Positions 34,641-43,495 of a DNA stretch of 64,000 nucleotides are shown here, piece after piece. Source of the stretch: Pseudomonas sp. WJP1 (GTDB lineage Bacteria > Pseudomonadota > Gammaproteobacteria > Pseudomonadales > Pseudomonadaceae); the NCBI RefSeq assembly GCF_028471945.1, contig NZ_CP110128.1, positions 3,274,501 through 3,338,500 of the forward strand, read 5' to 3'. The first letter of the stretch is position 1. Each line of letters opens with the position of its first letter. The notes below the pieces were generated by a model. It was not told the origin of the DNA. It saw only the letters and a program-made list of their open reading frames with translations, and searched no databases. Both the position numbers and the translations under genes were made by a program.

Positions 34641-35499
34641 TGATCGCCAGCAACGCCTGGAGGGCAGGCGAGGGCTCGCCATTCTTCAGGGTCAGGGCGT
34701 AGAGGGTGACCGGCACGGCCGGTGCCAGCGGGCAGGCATCGAGCCCGGCCGATTTGGCGCCCAGGGCGGTGAAAGGGTCGACAATGGCCAGGCCTTCACC
34801 GGCCTCGACCATGCTGCGCATCATCTGGTGAGTTTGCACCCGGGTCTGTATGACCGGAGCCGGCCGCAGCGCATGCAGTTTGTTTTCCAGCGCCGGACTG
34901 AGCGGGTCATGGCCTTCAAGGCCCACCATCGCCTGGCCGGCCAGGTCCTGCAGCGAGATGTACTTCTGCTTGGGTTGCAACCAGCCGTGAGGGGCGAGCA
35001 GTTGCAGCTTGCCTTGGGCGATCGACTGGCAATGAATGTCGGCGTGATCGGGATCATGCAGGCTCAGGCCCAGATCGCTTTCGCGCAGCAGCAGGTTGCG
35101 GACGATCTCGCGGGTGGGTTGGCTCAGGAGCGTACAAGGCGCGTCGGGCAGGCGGCGGCGCAGCGCTGCGATACTTTGCGGCAACAATTGCTGGGCCAGG
35201 GGCGGGGTGCAGATGAGGCGTAACGGCGGGGCCAGGTATTGCCTGAGGCTGCTGGCCAGGCGTTGCACTGGTTCGAGCGCATCGTAGACACGATTGATTT
35301 CGACCTGCAACGCCCGCGCTTCACGAGTGGCCTGCAAGCGTCCGCGAACGCTTGCGAACAGCATGAACCCCAACTGATCTTCAGCGTCGCGCAAAATGCG
35401 TTCGACTTCGGCCACCGGCAACTGCAGCCATTCGGCGGCGGTACCCAGGTGACCGGTCTGCAGGAGCGCCTGGATCACTTCGATATGTCGTAAGCGCAT
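34606..35499 (-). CDS. LysR-family transcriptional regulator
   Basis: 297-aa LysR protein. The N-terminal helix-turn-helix (MRLRHIEVIQALLQTGHLGTAAEWLQLPVAEVERILRDAEDQLGFMLF) is a somewhat divergent version, and the effector-binding domain includes SLRQYLAPPLRLICTPPLAQQ and EAGEGLAIVDPFTALG. It is convergent with the GNAT gene, overlapping it by 35 bases. The target is unknown; ldcA and the acetyltransferase are possible. Confidence 0.88.
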   Translation of the reverse strand: MRLRHIEVIQALLQTGHLGTAAEWLQLPVAEVERILRDAEDQLGFMLFASVRGRLQATREARALQVEINRVYDALEPVQRLASSLRQYLAPPLRLICTPPLAQQLLPQSIAALRRRLPDAPCTLLSQPTREIVRNLLLRESDLGLSLHDPDHADIHCQSIAQGKLQLLAPHGWLQPKQKYISLQDLAGQAMVGLEGHDPLSPALENKLHALRPAPVIQTRVQTHQMMRSMVEAGEGLAIVDPFTALGAKSAGLDACPLAPAVPVTLYALTLKNGEPSPALQALLAIITEQAAVMLAN

Positions 35500-35587
35500 G
35501 CGTGAAGTCCATGTTCAGCAGGTGAAGGAGTCAGTGACTGAATCCTAACCCAAGTCTGCGCCTGTGACTTCTGCTCATAACGACGGG

Positions 35588-35824
35588 TTATGAAACGATG
35601 TTCATGACCGGTTCACGGATGATGGTCACGCCCGATTGCACCAGCATGAATTCGTTTTCATCGAGCTTGTTCACGCGATCGCCAATGGCCAGCTTGTAGG
35701 TGGTGACGGGCGTCCCGCCTGCGAAACCGTCTGCCGATGGCGTGGATTCCTGGAACTCATGTACGGAATAAATGCGGCCTTCCGCGTCTCTTGCATGGAA
35801 CTGACCGACGAGTACTGCTGCCAT
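35588..35824 (-). CDS. Hypothetical 78-aa protein
   Basis: Small soluble protein that I recognise only as a pseudomonad hypothetical. It is beta-rich (MAAVLVGQFHARDAEGRIYSVHEFQE, YKLAIGDRVNKLDENEFMLVQSG) and has no signal or membrane segment. AACCTCTGGAGATAA before the ATG on the plus-strand complement gives a plausible ribosome site. It is monocistronic, divergent from the flavin reductase gene. Confidence 0.75.
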   Translation of the reverse strand: MAAVLVGQFHARDAEGRIYSVHEFQESTPSADGFAGGTPVTTYKLAIGDRVNKLDENEFMLVQSGVTIIREPVMNIVS

Positions 35825-36007
35825 CTGCTTAGAACCTCTGGAGATAAATCACTCAATGTGCGGTTGGATAGACCGCCACCGAGTACGGTAAGTTTTCCTA
35901 CGAAAAAAAAATAGTTCAGGACGCGAATATACCGGTGTTCATTGGCTGAACCGGCGCCTGATCATCTATAACTACTGGCTCCTCCCACGGACAATCGAGC
36001 GTATTCC

Positions 36008-36568
36008 ATGAGTAATGTCTATACCATCGCCGTAGTGGTCGGCAGCCTGCGCAAAGCATCGATCAACCGCAAGGTTGCCCTCGCGCTGGCGGACCTGGCG
36101 CCGGCCAACCTCAAGCTCAATATCGTCGAAATCGGCGATTTGCCGCTCTACAACGAAGACATCGATGGTGCTACACCGCCGGCAGCCTACAGTACTTTCC
36201 GACAACAAGTCAGTTCATCCGACGCAGTGCTGTTCGTCACCCCTGAATACAACCGTTCGGTGCCTGCCCCGATGAAAAACGCCATCGACGTGGGCTCGCG
36301 CCCCTATGGCAAGAGTGCCTGGAGTGGCAAACCGGGTGCGGTGATCAGTGTTTCGCCGGGTGCGGTCGGGGGATTCGGTGCGAATCACCACCTGCGCCAG
36401 TCCATGGTGTTTCTCGATGTGCCGATGATGCAGCAACCGGAAGCCTACTTAAGTGGCGCCGGTTCCGCGTTCGACGAGGCGGGCAACCTGTCCGAGTCCG
36501 TCAGGCCGTTCCTGCAGAAGTTCATCGATGCCTACGGCAAGTGGGTCGAACAGCACAAAAAGCTTTGA
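36008..36568 (+). CDS. NADPH-dependent FMN reductase (ChrR/WrbA-like flavoprotein)
   Basis: 186-aa flavodoxin-fold reductase. FMN phosphate loop: VVGSLRKASINRKVA; second flavin loop: TPEYNRSVPAPMKNAIDVGSRP; third: VSPGAVGGFGANHHLRQ. Such enzymes reduce quinones, chromate or azo dyes with NAD(P)H and protect against oxidative stress. It is convergent with the TetR gene at 36581. Confidence 0.9.
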   Translation: MSNVYTIAVVVGSLRKASINRKVALALADLAPANLKLNIVEIGDLPLYNEDIDGATPPAAYSTFRQQVSSSDAVLFVTPEYNRSVPAPMKNAIDVGSRPYGKSAWSGKPGAVISVSPGAVGGFGANHHLRQSMVFLDVPMMQQPEAYLSGAGSAFDEAGNLSESVRPFLQKFIDAYGKWVEQHKKL

Positions 36569-36580
36569 TGCTTCGGAGTA

Positions 36581-37228
36581 CTAGCTGTTAGCCAATCGGC
36601 TACAGATCATGGTTTCCATTTCCGACAACCAGGCGGTGGTTTGCGCAGCCGCTGGTTCCGCTGTTACGCAATAACGCCGTCCGCCCCACGCCATGATGAC
36701 CCAGGCATCGACGGTTGCCGCAGAAGGGGCTACAGGCAAGTCGCTACAGGCGGCGAACGCTTCGCGCCATTTCTGCGATAACTCGTCGAACACCCTTCGA
36801 TGATGCTTGGGCTCGGCAATCTGGTGTTCGATGAGCAGCACGGCATGGTTGAACAAGGGCTGTTGCTCATCGTCGGGGTTGCAGGTCAGGCGTATGAGGC
36901 GTTTGATCCGGGTCGGCCAGTCCAGGTCATTGGCTTGCACCACCGCTTCATCGATGTGCCGTAACAAGGCATCCAGTCGATGCCGGATGTAACCGGAAAG
37001 CAAAGCCTCCTTACTCGGGAAATAATCGTACAGCGTGCCGATCGCAACGCCTGCTTCGAGCGCCACTTCCCGGGTGGTCAAGCCGGACCAACCGTCCCTT
37101 CGCCAAATCCGAACAAAAGCCTGGTAAATCGCCTCGACGGTGAAAATCGCCCGGGCCTGACTCGGCCGTTTCAGCGGTTTTGCCCGGGGATTGATGCTGC
37201 CCTTGGTGTTTCCGAACCCGCTCTTCAT
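36581..37228 (-). CDS. TetR-family transcriptional regulator
   Basis: 215-aa repressor with the N-terminal TetR motif (LTTREVALEAGVAIGTLYDYFPSKEALLSGYI) after a basic extension of about 25 residues. The C-terminal ligand domain ends YCVTAEPAAAQTTAWLSEMETMICSRL. It is divergent from the DUF2855 gene, with only 55 bases between the starts, so it very probably represses that gene. Confidence 0.88.
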   Translation of the reverse strand: MKSGFGNTKGSINPRAKPLKRPSQARAIFTVEAIYQAFVRIWRRDGWSGLTTREVALEAGVAIGTLYDYFPSKEALLSGYIRHRLDALLRHIDEAVVQANDLDWPTRIKRLIRLTCNPDDEQQPLFNHAVLLIEHQIAEPKHHRRVFDELSQKWREAFAACSDLPVAPSAATVDAWVIMAWGGRRYCVTAEPAAAQTTAWLSEMETMICSRLANS

Positions 37229-37283
37229 CGGCTGCCATTACTCTGGTGCTACCCGCCACACTTGCGCAGCAGGAGACTGAAGG

Positions 37284-38387
37284 ATGGAAAGTTCAAGTAC
37301 GGTAACACGCCTGATAACCCGTAAAAACGCCCTGGACCAAAGCCGTATCGAGCAGGCGCAGCGAAGCCTGATTCCGGCGGCGGGCGAGGTGATCTTGAAG
37401 ATTGACCGCTGCGCGCTGACGACCAATAACATTACCTACGCCGCCTATGGCAATTCGATGAACTACTGGGGCTTCTTTCCTACAGGTTTGGCGGACTGGG
37501 GTCACGTCCCGGCCTGGGGCTTTGCCGATGTCGTGGCCTCGGACGTGCCTGGCATCAAGGTCGGGGAACGCTTCTACGGCTATTTCCCGCTAGCCAGCCA
37601 TCTGTGGATGCGTCCGGAACGGGTTACCGAACGTGGTTTCTACGACGGGGCCGAGCATCGACAAGGGTTGACCTCCGCCTACAACCAATACACCCGTTGC
37701 AGTTGGGATTCGTACTACAGCGCGGAAACCGAAAACCTGCAGATTTTGCTGAAACCGCTGTTCCTGACTTCTTCAATGCTCGCGGACTTTTTGCAGGACA
37801 AGCAGTTCTTTGGCGCCACTCGACTGGTGCTCTCCAGCGCTTCGAGCAAAACCGCCTACGGCACCGCGGTCTGCCTGGGCAATCATCCCGGCCTGGAACG
37901 TGTGGCGCTGACTTCAGCCGGCAACAAAGCCTTTGTCGAGGCCCTTGGCTGTTACGAGCGAACAGTGTCTTACGCGGATTTGGCGAGCCTGCCCAATGAT
38001 CGTCCAACACTGTATGTGGATTTTTCCGGCGACCTTGAATTGCGTGACCAGGTGCACCGGCATTTCGCCGGGCAGTTGGTCTACAGTTGCTTTGCCGGCT
38101 CGGCACAAAGCACCGATGAGGCGCGATTGACCGCCATCGAGGGCCCGCAACCGGTGTTCTTTTTTGCGCCGATCCAGATCCGCAAGCGCAATGCCGATTG
38201 GGGACCGGAAGGGGTCAGTCAGCATATCGGCGAGGGGCTACGGCAGTTTTTCCGCAAAGTCACGGCCAATGAACCGCCGTTGTTGAAGGTGATGGAAAGT
38301 CAGGGTTATGAAGCGGCTCAGGCAGTTATTTCTCGCCTGTTCCATGGGCAGGTCGCGCCGGTGGAGGGGCATGTGATTCGGTTGTGA
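37284..38387 (+). CDS. DUF2855 family protein
   Basis: 367-aa cytosolic protein of DUF2855. It looks like a distant zinc-less medium-chain dehydrogenase: ALTTNNITYAAYGNSMNYWGFFP, ASDVPGIKVGERFYGYFPLASHLWM and the Rossmann-like GATRLVLSSASSKTAYGTAVCL. The role is unknown. It is paired with the divergent TetR regulator, a common arrangement for detoxification oxidoreductases. The TetR partner and fold suggest an inducible reductase; this is inference. Confidence 0.85.
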   Translation: MESSSTVTRLITRKNALDQSRIEQAQRSLIPAAGEVILKIDRCALTTNNITYAAYGNSMNYWGFFPTGLADWGHVPAWGFADVVASDVPGIKVGERFYGYFPLASHLWMRPERVTERGFYDGAEHRQGLTSAYNQYTRCSWDSYYSAETENLQILLKPLFLTSSMLADFLQDKQFFGATRLVLSSASSKTAYGTAVCLGNHPGLERVALTSAGNKAFVEALGCYERTVSYADLASLPNDRPTLYVDFSGDLELRDQVHRHFAGQLVYSCFAGSAQSTDEARLTAIEGPQPVFFFAPIQIRKRNADWGPEGVSQHIGEGLRQFFRKVTANEPPLLKVMESQGYEAAQAVISRLFHGQVAPVEGHVIRL

Positions 38388-38470
38388 TGGGGTGATGTTG
38401 TGGTGTTGTTGATTTTTGGTGACTTTAGCGGTTCGGGCATTGTGGTTATCCATCCAGATCAAATCGACCC

Positions 38471-38546
38471 CATCGCGGGCAAGCCCGCTCCCACAGGATC
38501 TCCTTGCACCAAAGATCCTTGTGGGAGCGGGCTTGCCCGCGATGGG
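38471..38546. repeat. REP pair (CGGGCTTGCCCGCG type)
   Basis: Inverted pair at 38471-38496 and 38520-38546 in the convergent DUF2855/DUF1853 gap, with a short 23-base loop. Confidence 0.85.
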
Positions 38547-38569
38547 GCCAGTTCAGTCAGCAATGAAAC

Positions 38570-39520
38570 TCAACTTTGCCCCGGCACATTCGGCCAAAGA
38601 TCCGACACCAGAAACAAGCGCTCCGCTTCCTCCCAATCGCCGTGGGCATTTTCCGTCAGTCGCACCAGCAATTGCGCCGGTGCCAGCGGTTCCAGATCGC
38701 TTAACCAGGCCTCCAGCTGTTCAGCGTCCCAGGCCTGCTCCTTGGGGTAGTGCGCCGGAGCCAACCAGGCATGGCGGGGCAGGGGTTGCCAGCGACCGGG
38801 CGGACTCTGCGCGAAAAATTTCGTCCAGTCCTTTTGATGCAACCAGCGCCCGCGCAAGTGCTGTGGATGCGCGCCATTGGGCATTGCGGCGTGCCCGGGC
38901 CACGGATAGAGCAAATAGCCGCCCAGCCACAAATGCGCGCTGAACTGCCGGATATCCAGCGCCGCCAGCACTTCGCGACTCTCCGGACGCGCGGAGATCG
39001 GCAACTGATGCTGGCTCAGGTGTGCCAGTTTGCGGTCCAGCCGATCGTGGCAACCCGGGCCGAGCCATTGCGCGGGGTCGTGTCCGTCGCCGTTCTGCGG
39101 GCCGAGGTAAAGCTTGATCGCCAGTTCCAGGTGATGCACGCCGTCGCGATCGCGCAACAGCATGTCCAATTCGCCCAGGGTGTGACCTTCGCGGCGGATC
39201 GGCATGTTGGCGGCAATCAGCTCGATACCGGGCGCATGCTGCACGGCAAACTGCCAAAGCCGTTCATAATACAGGCCCAGGCGTCGGGTCCGGGCCTGGG
39301 CCAGCCAATGCAGCAAGCCGTAACTGTCCCGGTCGAGTTTGCGCAACCAGGTTTCCAGGTGTTCCGGGGCTTGCACCCAGTCGCTGCCGGCCAGCGGATG
39401 ACGCTGCGGCCAGGGCGTGGCGCTGAGCATCGGCGGGGCGAGGATGACCCACGCCAGGTCGCGCACTTCGGGGTGGCGCAACTGGTGGGGTAACTGCAGC
39501 AAATCTGGAAATAGGATCAT
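38570..39520 (-). CDS. DUF1853 family protein
   Basis: 316-aa protein of DUF1853, conserved next to nadK in pseudomonads (PA3089 position). It begins [32 protein letters not shown]. The [32 protein letters not shown] region has a nuclease-like D-xn-ExK layout (ELDMLL...HLELAIK), suggesting a PD-(D/E)XK-type fold; function unproven. It is divergent from nadK. Confidence 0.88.
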   Translation of the reverse strand: MILFPDLLQLPHQLRHPEVRDLAWVILAPPMLSATPWPQRHPLAGSDWVQAPEHLETWLRKLDRDSYGLLHWLAQARTRRLGLYYERLWQFAVQHAPGIELIAANMPIRREGHTLGELDMLLRDRDGVHHLELAIKLYLGPQNGDGHDPAQWLGPGCHDRLDRKLAHLSQHQLPISARPESREVLAALDIRQFSAHLWLGGYLLYPWPGHAAMPNGAHPQHLRGRWLHQKDWTKFFAQSPPGRWQPLPRHAWLAPAHYPKEQAWDAEQLEAWLSDLEPLAPAQLLVRLTENAHGDWEEAERLFLVSDLWPNVPGQS

Positions 39521-39635
39521 CTTGCGAGCATAGCCCGAATCGTAAGAACACCTTGAGGCTGAAAGGATTTTGTCTATGCCGCGCTTTCACCCATAATCGT
39601 CCTTTTCACCGTCGCTGCCCTTCATTAGGAGCCCC

Positions 39636-40526
39636 ATGGAGCAATTTCGTAATATCGGCATCATCGGTCGCCTGGGCAGTTCCCAGGTGCTGGATACCGT
39701 CCGCCGACTGAAACGGTTTCTGCTCGATCGTCACCTGCACGTGATCCTCGAAGACACCATTGCCGAAGTCCTGCCGGGCCACGGTTTGCAAACCTCGTCG
39801 CGCAAGATGCTCGGCGAAGTGTGTGACATGGTGATTGTGGTGGGCGGTGATGGCAGCCTGCTTGGCGCGGCCCGTGCGCTGGCCAAGCATAATATCCCGG
39901 TGCTCGGTATCAACCGGGGCAGCCTGGGGTTTCTCACCGACATCCGCCCTGACGAGCTGGAAATCAAGGTCGCCGAAGTGCTCGATGGGCACTATCTGGT
40001 GGAGAACCGCTTCCTGCTGCAAGCTGAAGTTCGTCGCCACGCCGAAGCCATTGGCCAAGGCGATGCGCTGAACGATGTGGTGCTGCACCCCGGCAAATCG
40101 ACGCGCATGATCGAGTTCGAACTGTACATCGATGGCCAGTTCGTCTGCAGCCAGAAGGCCGACGGCCTGATCGTCTCCACGCCCACCGGCTCCACGGCCT
40201 ATGCGCTCTCTGCCGGTGGCCCGATCATGCATCCCAAGCTCGACGCTATTGTGATTGTGCCGATGTACCCCCATACCTTGTCAGGCAGGCCGATTGTGGT
40301 CGATGGCAACAGTGAGCTGAAAATCGTCGTGTCCAAGGATATGCAGATTTACCCGCAAGTCTCGTGTGACGGGCAGAACCACTTTACCTGTGCGCCCGGC
40401 GACACCATCACCATCAGCAAGAAAGCCCAGAAGTTGCGGCTGATCCACCCGCTCGACCACAACTACTATGAAGTGTGCCGGACCAAGCTTGGTTGGGGCA
40501 GCAGGTTGGGTGGTGGAGGCGACTGA
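39636..40526 (+). CDS. nadK: NAD kinase
   Basis: 296-aa enzyme that phosphorylates NAD+ to NADP+. Family motifs: VVVGGDGSLLGAARAL (GGDGS), GINRGSLGFLTDI, and STPTGSTAYALSAGGPIMHP. The ATG at 39636 follows AGGAG. The stop codon overlaps the next start by one base (TGATG), coupling it to the phosphoesterase, an arrangement shared with P. aeruginosa. Confidence 0.96.
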   Translation: MEQFRNIGIIGRLGSSQVLDTVRRLKRFLLDRHLHVILEDTIAEVLPGHGLQTSSRKMLGEVCDMVIVVGGDGSLLGAARALAKHNIPVLGINRGSLGFLTDIRPDELEIKVAEVLDGHYLVENRFLLQAEVRRHAEAIGQGDALNDVVLHPGKSTRMIEFELYIDGQFVCSQKADGLIVSTPTGSTAYALSAGGPIMHPKLDAIVIVPMYPHTLSGRPIVVDGNSELKIVVSKDMQIYPQVSCDGQNHFTCAPGDTITISKKAQKLRLIHPLDHNYYEVCRTKLGWGSRLGGGGD

Positions 40527-41497
40527 TGCTCGATCCCGCGCGTAGCTACGACCTGATCGGTGACGTGCACGGTTGCGCTCTGACCCTTGAGCACTTGCTC
40601 GACCGGCTCGGTTATCACAAGCAAGCCGGCGTCTGGCGCCATGCCTCGCGCATGGCGGTGTTCGTCGGCGACATCATTGACCGCGGCCCACGAATTCGCG
40701 AGGCGCTGCACATCGTCCACGACATGGTCGAGGCCGGACAGGCACTGTGCATCATGGGTAACCATGAGTTCAACGCCCTGGGCTGGGTGACCCCGGCATT
40801 GCCCGGCAGCGGCAAGCAGTACGTGCGCGAGCACACCCCGCGCCATGCGCGCCTGTTGCATGAGACCCTGACCCAATTCGAACACCATCCGGCGGACTGG
40901 CATGACTTCCAGCAGTGGTTCTATGAACTGCCGTTGTTTATCGATGCCGGACGTTTCCGGGTGGTGCATGCCTGTTGGGACGCCGGCCTGATCGAACCGT
41001 TGCGGGCGTTGTTCCCCGATGGCTGCGTCGATGAGCACTTCCTCCAGTCCTCGGCCGTACCCGGCAGTTTCGCCTGCACGGTTTTCGACCGCCTGTTGCG
41101 TGGCACCGACATGCGCCTGCCCCATGGCCTGACCATGACCAGCGGCGATGGCCTGACACGCTCGTTCTTCCGTACCAAATTCTGGGAAGACGACCCGCAA
41201 ACCTACGGAGACATCGTGTTCCAGCCCGACGCCTTGCCCGACCCGGTGGCCCGAACGCCACTGTCCTCAACCGAAAAAAACAACTTGCTGCGCTACGGCG
41301 CCGATGAGCCGTTGCTGTTCGTCGGCCATTACTGGCGCAGTGGTAAACCGGCGCCGATCCGTCCGAACCTGGCGTGCCTGGACTACAGTGCGGTGCTCTA
41401 CGGAAAACTGGTGGCCTATCGACTGGACCAGGAAACCCGACTCGATCCGCACAAGTTCGTCTGGGTCGATGTCGAGCGACCGGAGGTGTTGCAATGA
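40526..41497 (+). CDS. Metallophosphoesterase (PPP-type)
   Basis: 323-aa calcineurin-like phosphoesterase. Metal-binding blocks in order: LIGDVHGCALTLEHLLDRLG, VFVGDIIDRGPRIREAL, CIMGNHEFNALGW, RVVHACWDAG and FVGHYWRSG. This is the PPP family (serine/threonine phosphatase or diadenosine tetraphosphatase-like). The ATG 40526 overlaps the nadK stop; the frame is open earlier but inside nadK. It overlaps the rhomboid gene by four bases (ATGA). Substrate unknown. Confidence 0.9.
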   Translation: MLDPARSYDLIGDVHGCALTLEHLLDRLGYHKQAGVWRHASRMAVFVGDIIDRGPRIREALHIVHDMVEAGQALCIMGNHEFNALGWVTPALPGSGKQYVREHTPRHARLLHETLTQFEHHPADWHDFQQWFYELPLFIDAGRFRVVHACWDAGLIEPLRALFPDGCVDEHFLQSSAVPGSFACTVFDRLLRGTDMRLPHGLTMTSGDGLTRSFFRTKFWEDDPQTYGDIVFQPDALPDPVARTPLSSTEKNNLLRYGADEPLLFVGHYWRSGKPAPIRPNLACLDYSAVLYGKLVAYRLDQETRLDPHKFVWVDVERPEVLQ

Positions 41498-42363
41498 GCC
41501 GGGTCGCAGTCTTGCGCCTGCCGCTGGCGGTGGACCTGAGCGGGTTCGTCAAGTTGCTGCAACGCATGCAGGTGCCGCATCGGGTCAGCGAGGAAGCGGG
41601 CGAGCAGGTGCTCTGGGTGCCGGCCAACATCAGCGACGACGTGCGCGTGTTGTACGAACGCTATCCCGAGGGCGATCCGGAGCACAAACTCGACATTCCG
41701 ATCGCACAGTCGACGCGCCGGCCGAACTTCGCCGATCAAGTTCGCCATGGCAAAGCCACTGCGGCTGTGCTGCTGCTGACCCTGGTCGTCGGCGCGCTGA
41801 CGCTGCTGGGCGATAACCTGAGCACCCTGCGCTGGCTGACGTTTCTCGATTTTCGCGTGGTCGGCGAGTACATCCATTTCGTGCCACTGGCCGACAGCCT
41901 GGCAGAGGGGCAGTGGTGGCGCCTGGTGACACCGATGCTGATTCACTTCGGCATCCTGCACCTGGCCATGAACGGCATGTGGTATTGGGAGCTGGGGCGA
42001 CGTATCGAATCACGCCAGGGCAGTATCAACCTCATCGGCCTGACCTTGTTGTTCAGCCTGGTGTCCAACTATGCCCAGTTCGCGTTCAGCGGCCCGACCC
42101 TGTTTGGCGGGTTGTCCGGGGTGCTGTACGGCCTGCTCGGGCATTGCTGGATTTTTCAGATCCTGTCGCCCAACAGCGCCTATCGCCTGCCCCGTGGGGT
42201 GTTGGCGATGATGCTGATATGGCTACTGCTGTGCCTGTCCGGGCTGGTCTCGATGATCGGCTTCGGCGAAATTGCCAACGCGGCCCACGTCGGCGGGCTG
42301 CTCGTCGGATGCTTGACCGGTTTGTTGGGTGGTTTGTACAACCGCCGTAAACTGGCCGCCTAA
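41494..42363 (+). CDS. glpG: Rhomboid-family intramembrane serine protease
   Basis: 289-aa protease that cleaves membrane proteins within the bilayer. A cytosolic N-terminal domain (MSRVAVLRLPLAVDLSGFVKLLQRM) is followed by six membrane helices. The catalytic Ser is in FGGLSGVLYGLLGH and the His in NAAHVGGLLVGCLTG; the HFGILHLAMNGMWYWELGRRIE segment is the conserved second helix. The ATG overlaps the upstream stop (ATGA). Named by family resemblance to GlpG. Confidence 0.9.
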   Translation: MSRVAVLRLPLAVDLSGFVKLLQRMQVPHRVSEEAGEQVLWVPANISDDVRVLYERYPEGDPEHKLDIPIAQSTRRPNFADQVRHGKATAAVLLLTLVVGALTLLGDNLSTLRWLTFLDFRVVGEYIHFVPLADSLAEGQWWRLVTPMLIHFGILHLAMNGMWYWELGRRIESRQGSINLIGLTLLFSLVSNYAQFAFSGPTLFGGLSGVLYGLLGHCWIFQILSPNSAYRLPRGVLAMMLIWLLLCLSGLVSMIGFGEIANAAHVGGLLVGCLTGLLGGLYNRRKLAA

Positions 42364-42397
42364 AACTGTTATGTGATTCAAAGAGCGCGGAGACCCA

Positions 42398-42658
42398 ATG
42401 TCCTCTTTTAACGAAATGATCAAGAACATCACCCCGGATATCTACCAGAGCCTGAAACTGGCGGTGGAAATCGGTAAATGGTCCGACGGTGGCAAGCTCA
42501 CCGCCGAACAACGCGAACTGTCGCTGCAAGCGATGATCGCCTGGGAAATCAAGAACCTGCCTGAAGAAGAGCGTACTGGCTACATGGGCCCGCAGGAGTG
42601 CAGCTCCAAATCGATTCAAGTACCCAATATCCTGTTCAAGTCGGATGCCATCCATTGA
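42398..42658 (+). CDS. yeaC: DUF1315 family protein (YeaC-like)
   Basis: 86-aa conserved protein of DUF1315: MSSFNEMIKNITPDIYQSLKLAVEIGKWSDGGKLTAEQRE and MIAWEIKNLPEEERTGYM are diagnostic. Function unknown. It lies between the rhomboid gene and the DUF2797 gene in the order seen in P. aeruginosa, and its stop overlaps the next gene's TTG. Confidence 0.9.
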   Translation: MSSFNEMIKNITPDIYQSLKLAVEIGKWSDGGKLTAEQRELSLQAMIAWEIKNLPEEERTGYMGPQECSSKSIQVPNILFKSDAIH

Positions 42659-43485
42659 TTGAGATTGGCCGCGGTGCAATCAGTAAAATGTCGGCGCGCC
42701 TGGACGGGCCGAACGTGCAATATGCCTTTCGCCTGGGCGACGTCGAGGTTCCGGTCAATCCATTGATCGGCACCACGGTGCGCCTGGAATATCTGGGGGC
42801 GATCCACTGCACCCATTGCGGACGCAAGACCAAAACCAGTTTCAGCCAGGGTTACTGCTATCCGTGCATGACCAAGCTGGCCCAGTGTGACGTGTGCATC
42901 ATGAGCCCGGAACGCTGCCATTTTGACGCCGGTACCTGCCGGGAGCCGGAGTGGGGCCAGACGTTCTGCATGACCGATCACATCGTTTACCTGTCGAACT
43001 CCTCCGGGGTGAAAGTCGGGATTACTCGAGCCACCCAGTTGCCGACCCGCTGGATCGACCAGGGCGCCAGCCAGGCGTTGCCGATCATGCGCGTCGCGAC
43101 CCGTCAGCAATCGGGCTTCGTCGAAGACCTGTTTCGTAGCCAGGTGGCGGACAAGACCAATTGGCGTGCCTTGCTCAAGGGCGACGCGGTATCGGTGGAC
43201 CTGCCGCAGATCCGTGACCAGTTGTTCGACAGCTGCGCCGAAGGCCTGCAAGGTTTGCAGGAGCGATTCGGCCTACAGGCGATCCAGGCTATTTCCGACG
43301 TCGAACCGCTGGAAATCCGCTTTCCGGTGGAGCAGTATCCGGCGAAAATCGTCAGCTTCAACCTGGACAAGAACCCGATTGCCGAAGGCACGCTGATGGG
43401 GATCAAGGGCCAATACCTGATTTTCGACACCGGCGTGATCAACATTCGTAAATACACGGCTTACCAGCTCGCCGTGCATAGTTAA
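42655..43485 (+). CDS. DUF2797 family protein
   Basis: 276-aa protein of DUF2797, with a Cys-rich zinc-binding half: HCTHCGRKTKTSFSQGYCYPCMTKLAQCDVCIMSPERCHFDAGTCRE. The C-terminal part carries VKVGITRATQLPTRWIDQGASQA, a GIY-YIG-like nuclease patch (VYLSNSSGVKVGITR). I take TTG 42655 as the start because the conserved IGRGAISKMSARLD block follows at once and it overlaps the yeaC stop; ATG 42688 is the alternative. Function unknown; conserved upstream of pepN. Confidence 0.85.
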   Translation: MIEIGRGAISKMSARLDGPNVQYAFRLGDVEVPVNPLIGTTVRLEYLGAIHCTHCGRKTKTSFSQGYCYPCMTKLAQCDVCIMSPERCHFDAGTCREPEWGQTFCMTDHIVYLSNSSGVKVGITRATQLPTRWIDQGASQALPIMRVATRQQSGFVEDLFRSQVADKTNWRALLKGDAVSVDLPQIRDQLFDSCAEGLQGLQERFGLQAIQAISDVEPLEIRFPVEQYPAKIVSFNLDKNPIAEGTLMGIKGQYLIFDTGVINIRKYTAYQLAVHS

Positions 43486-43495
43486 GGATTCCAGC

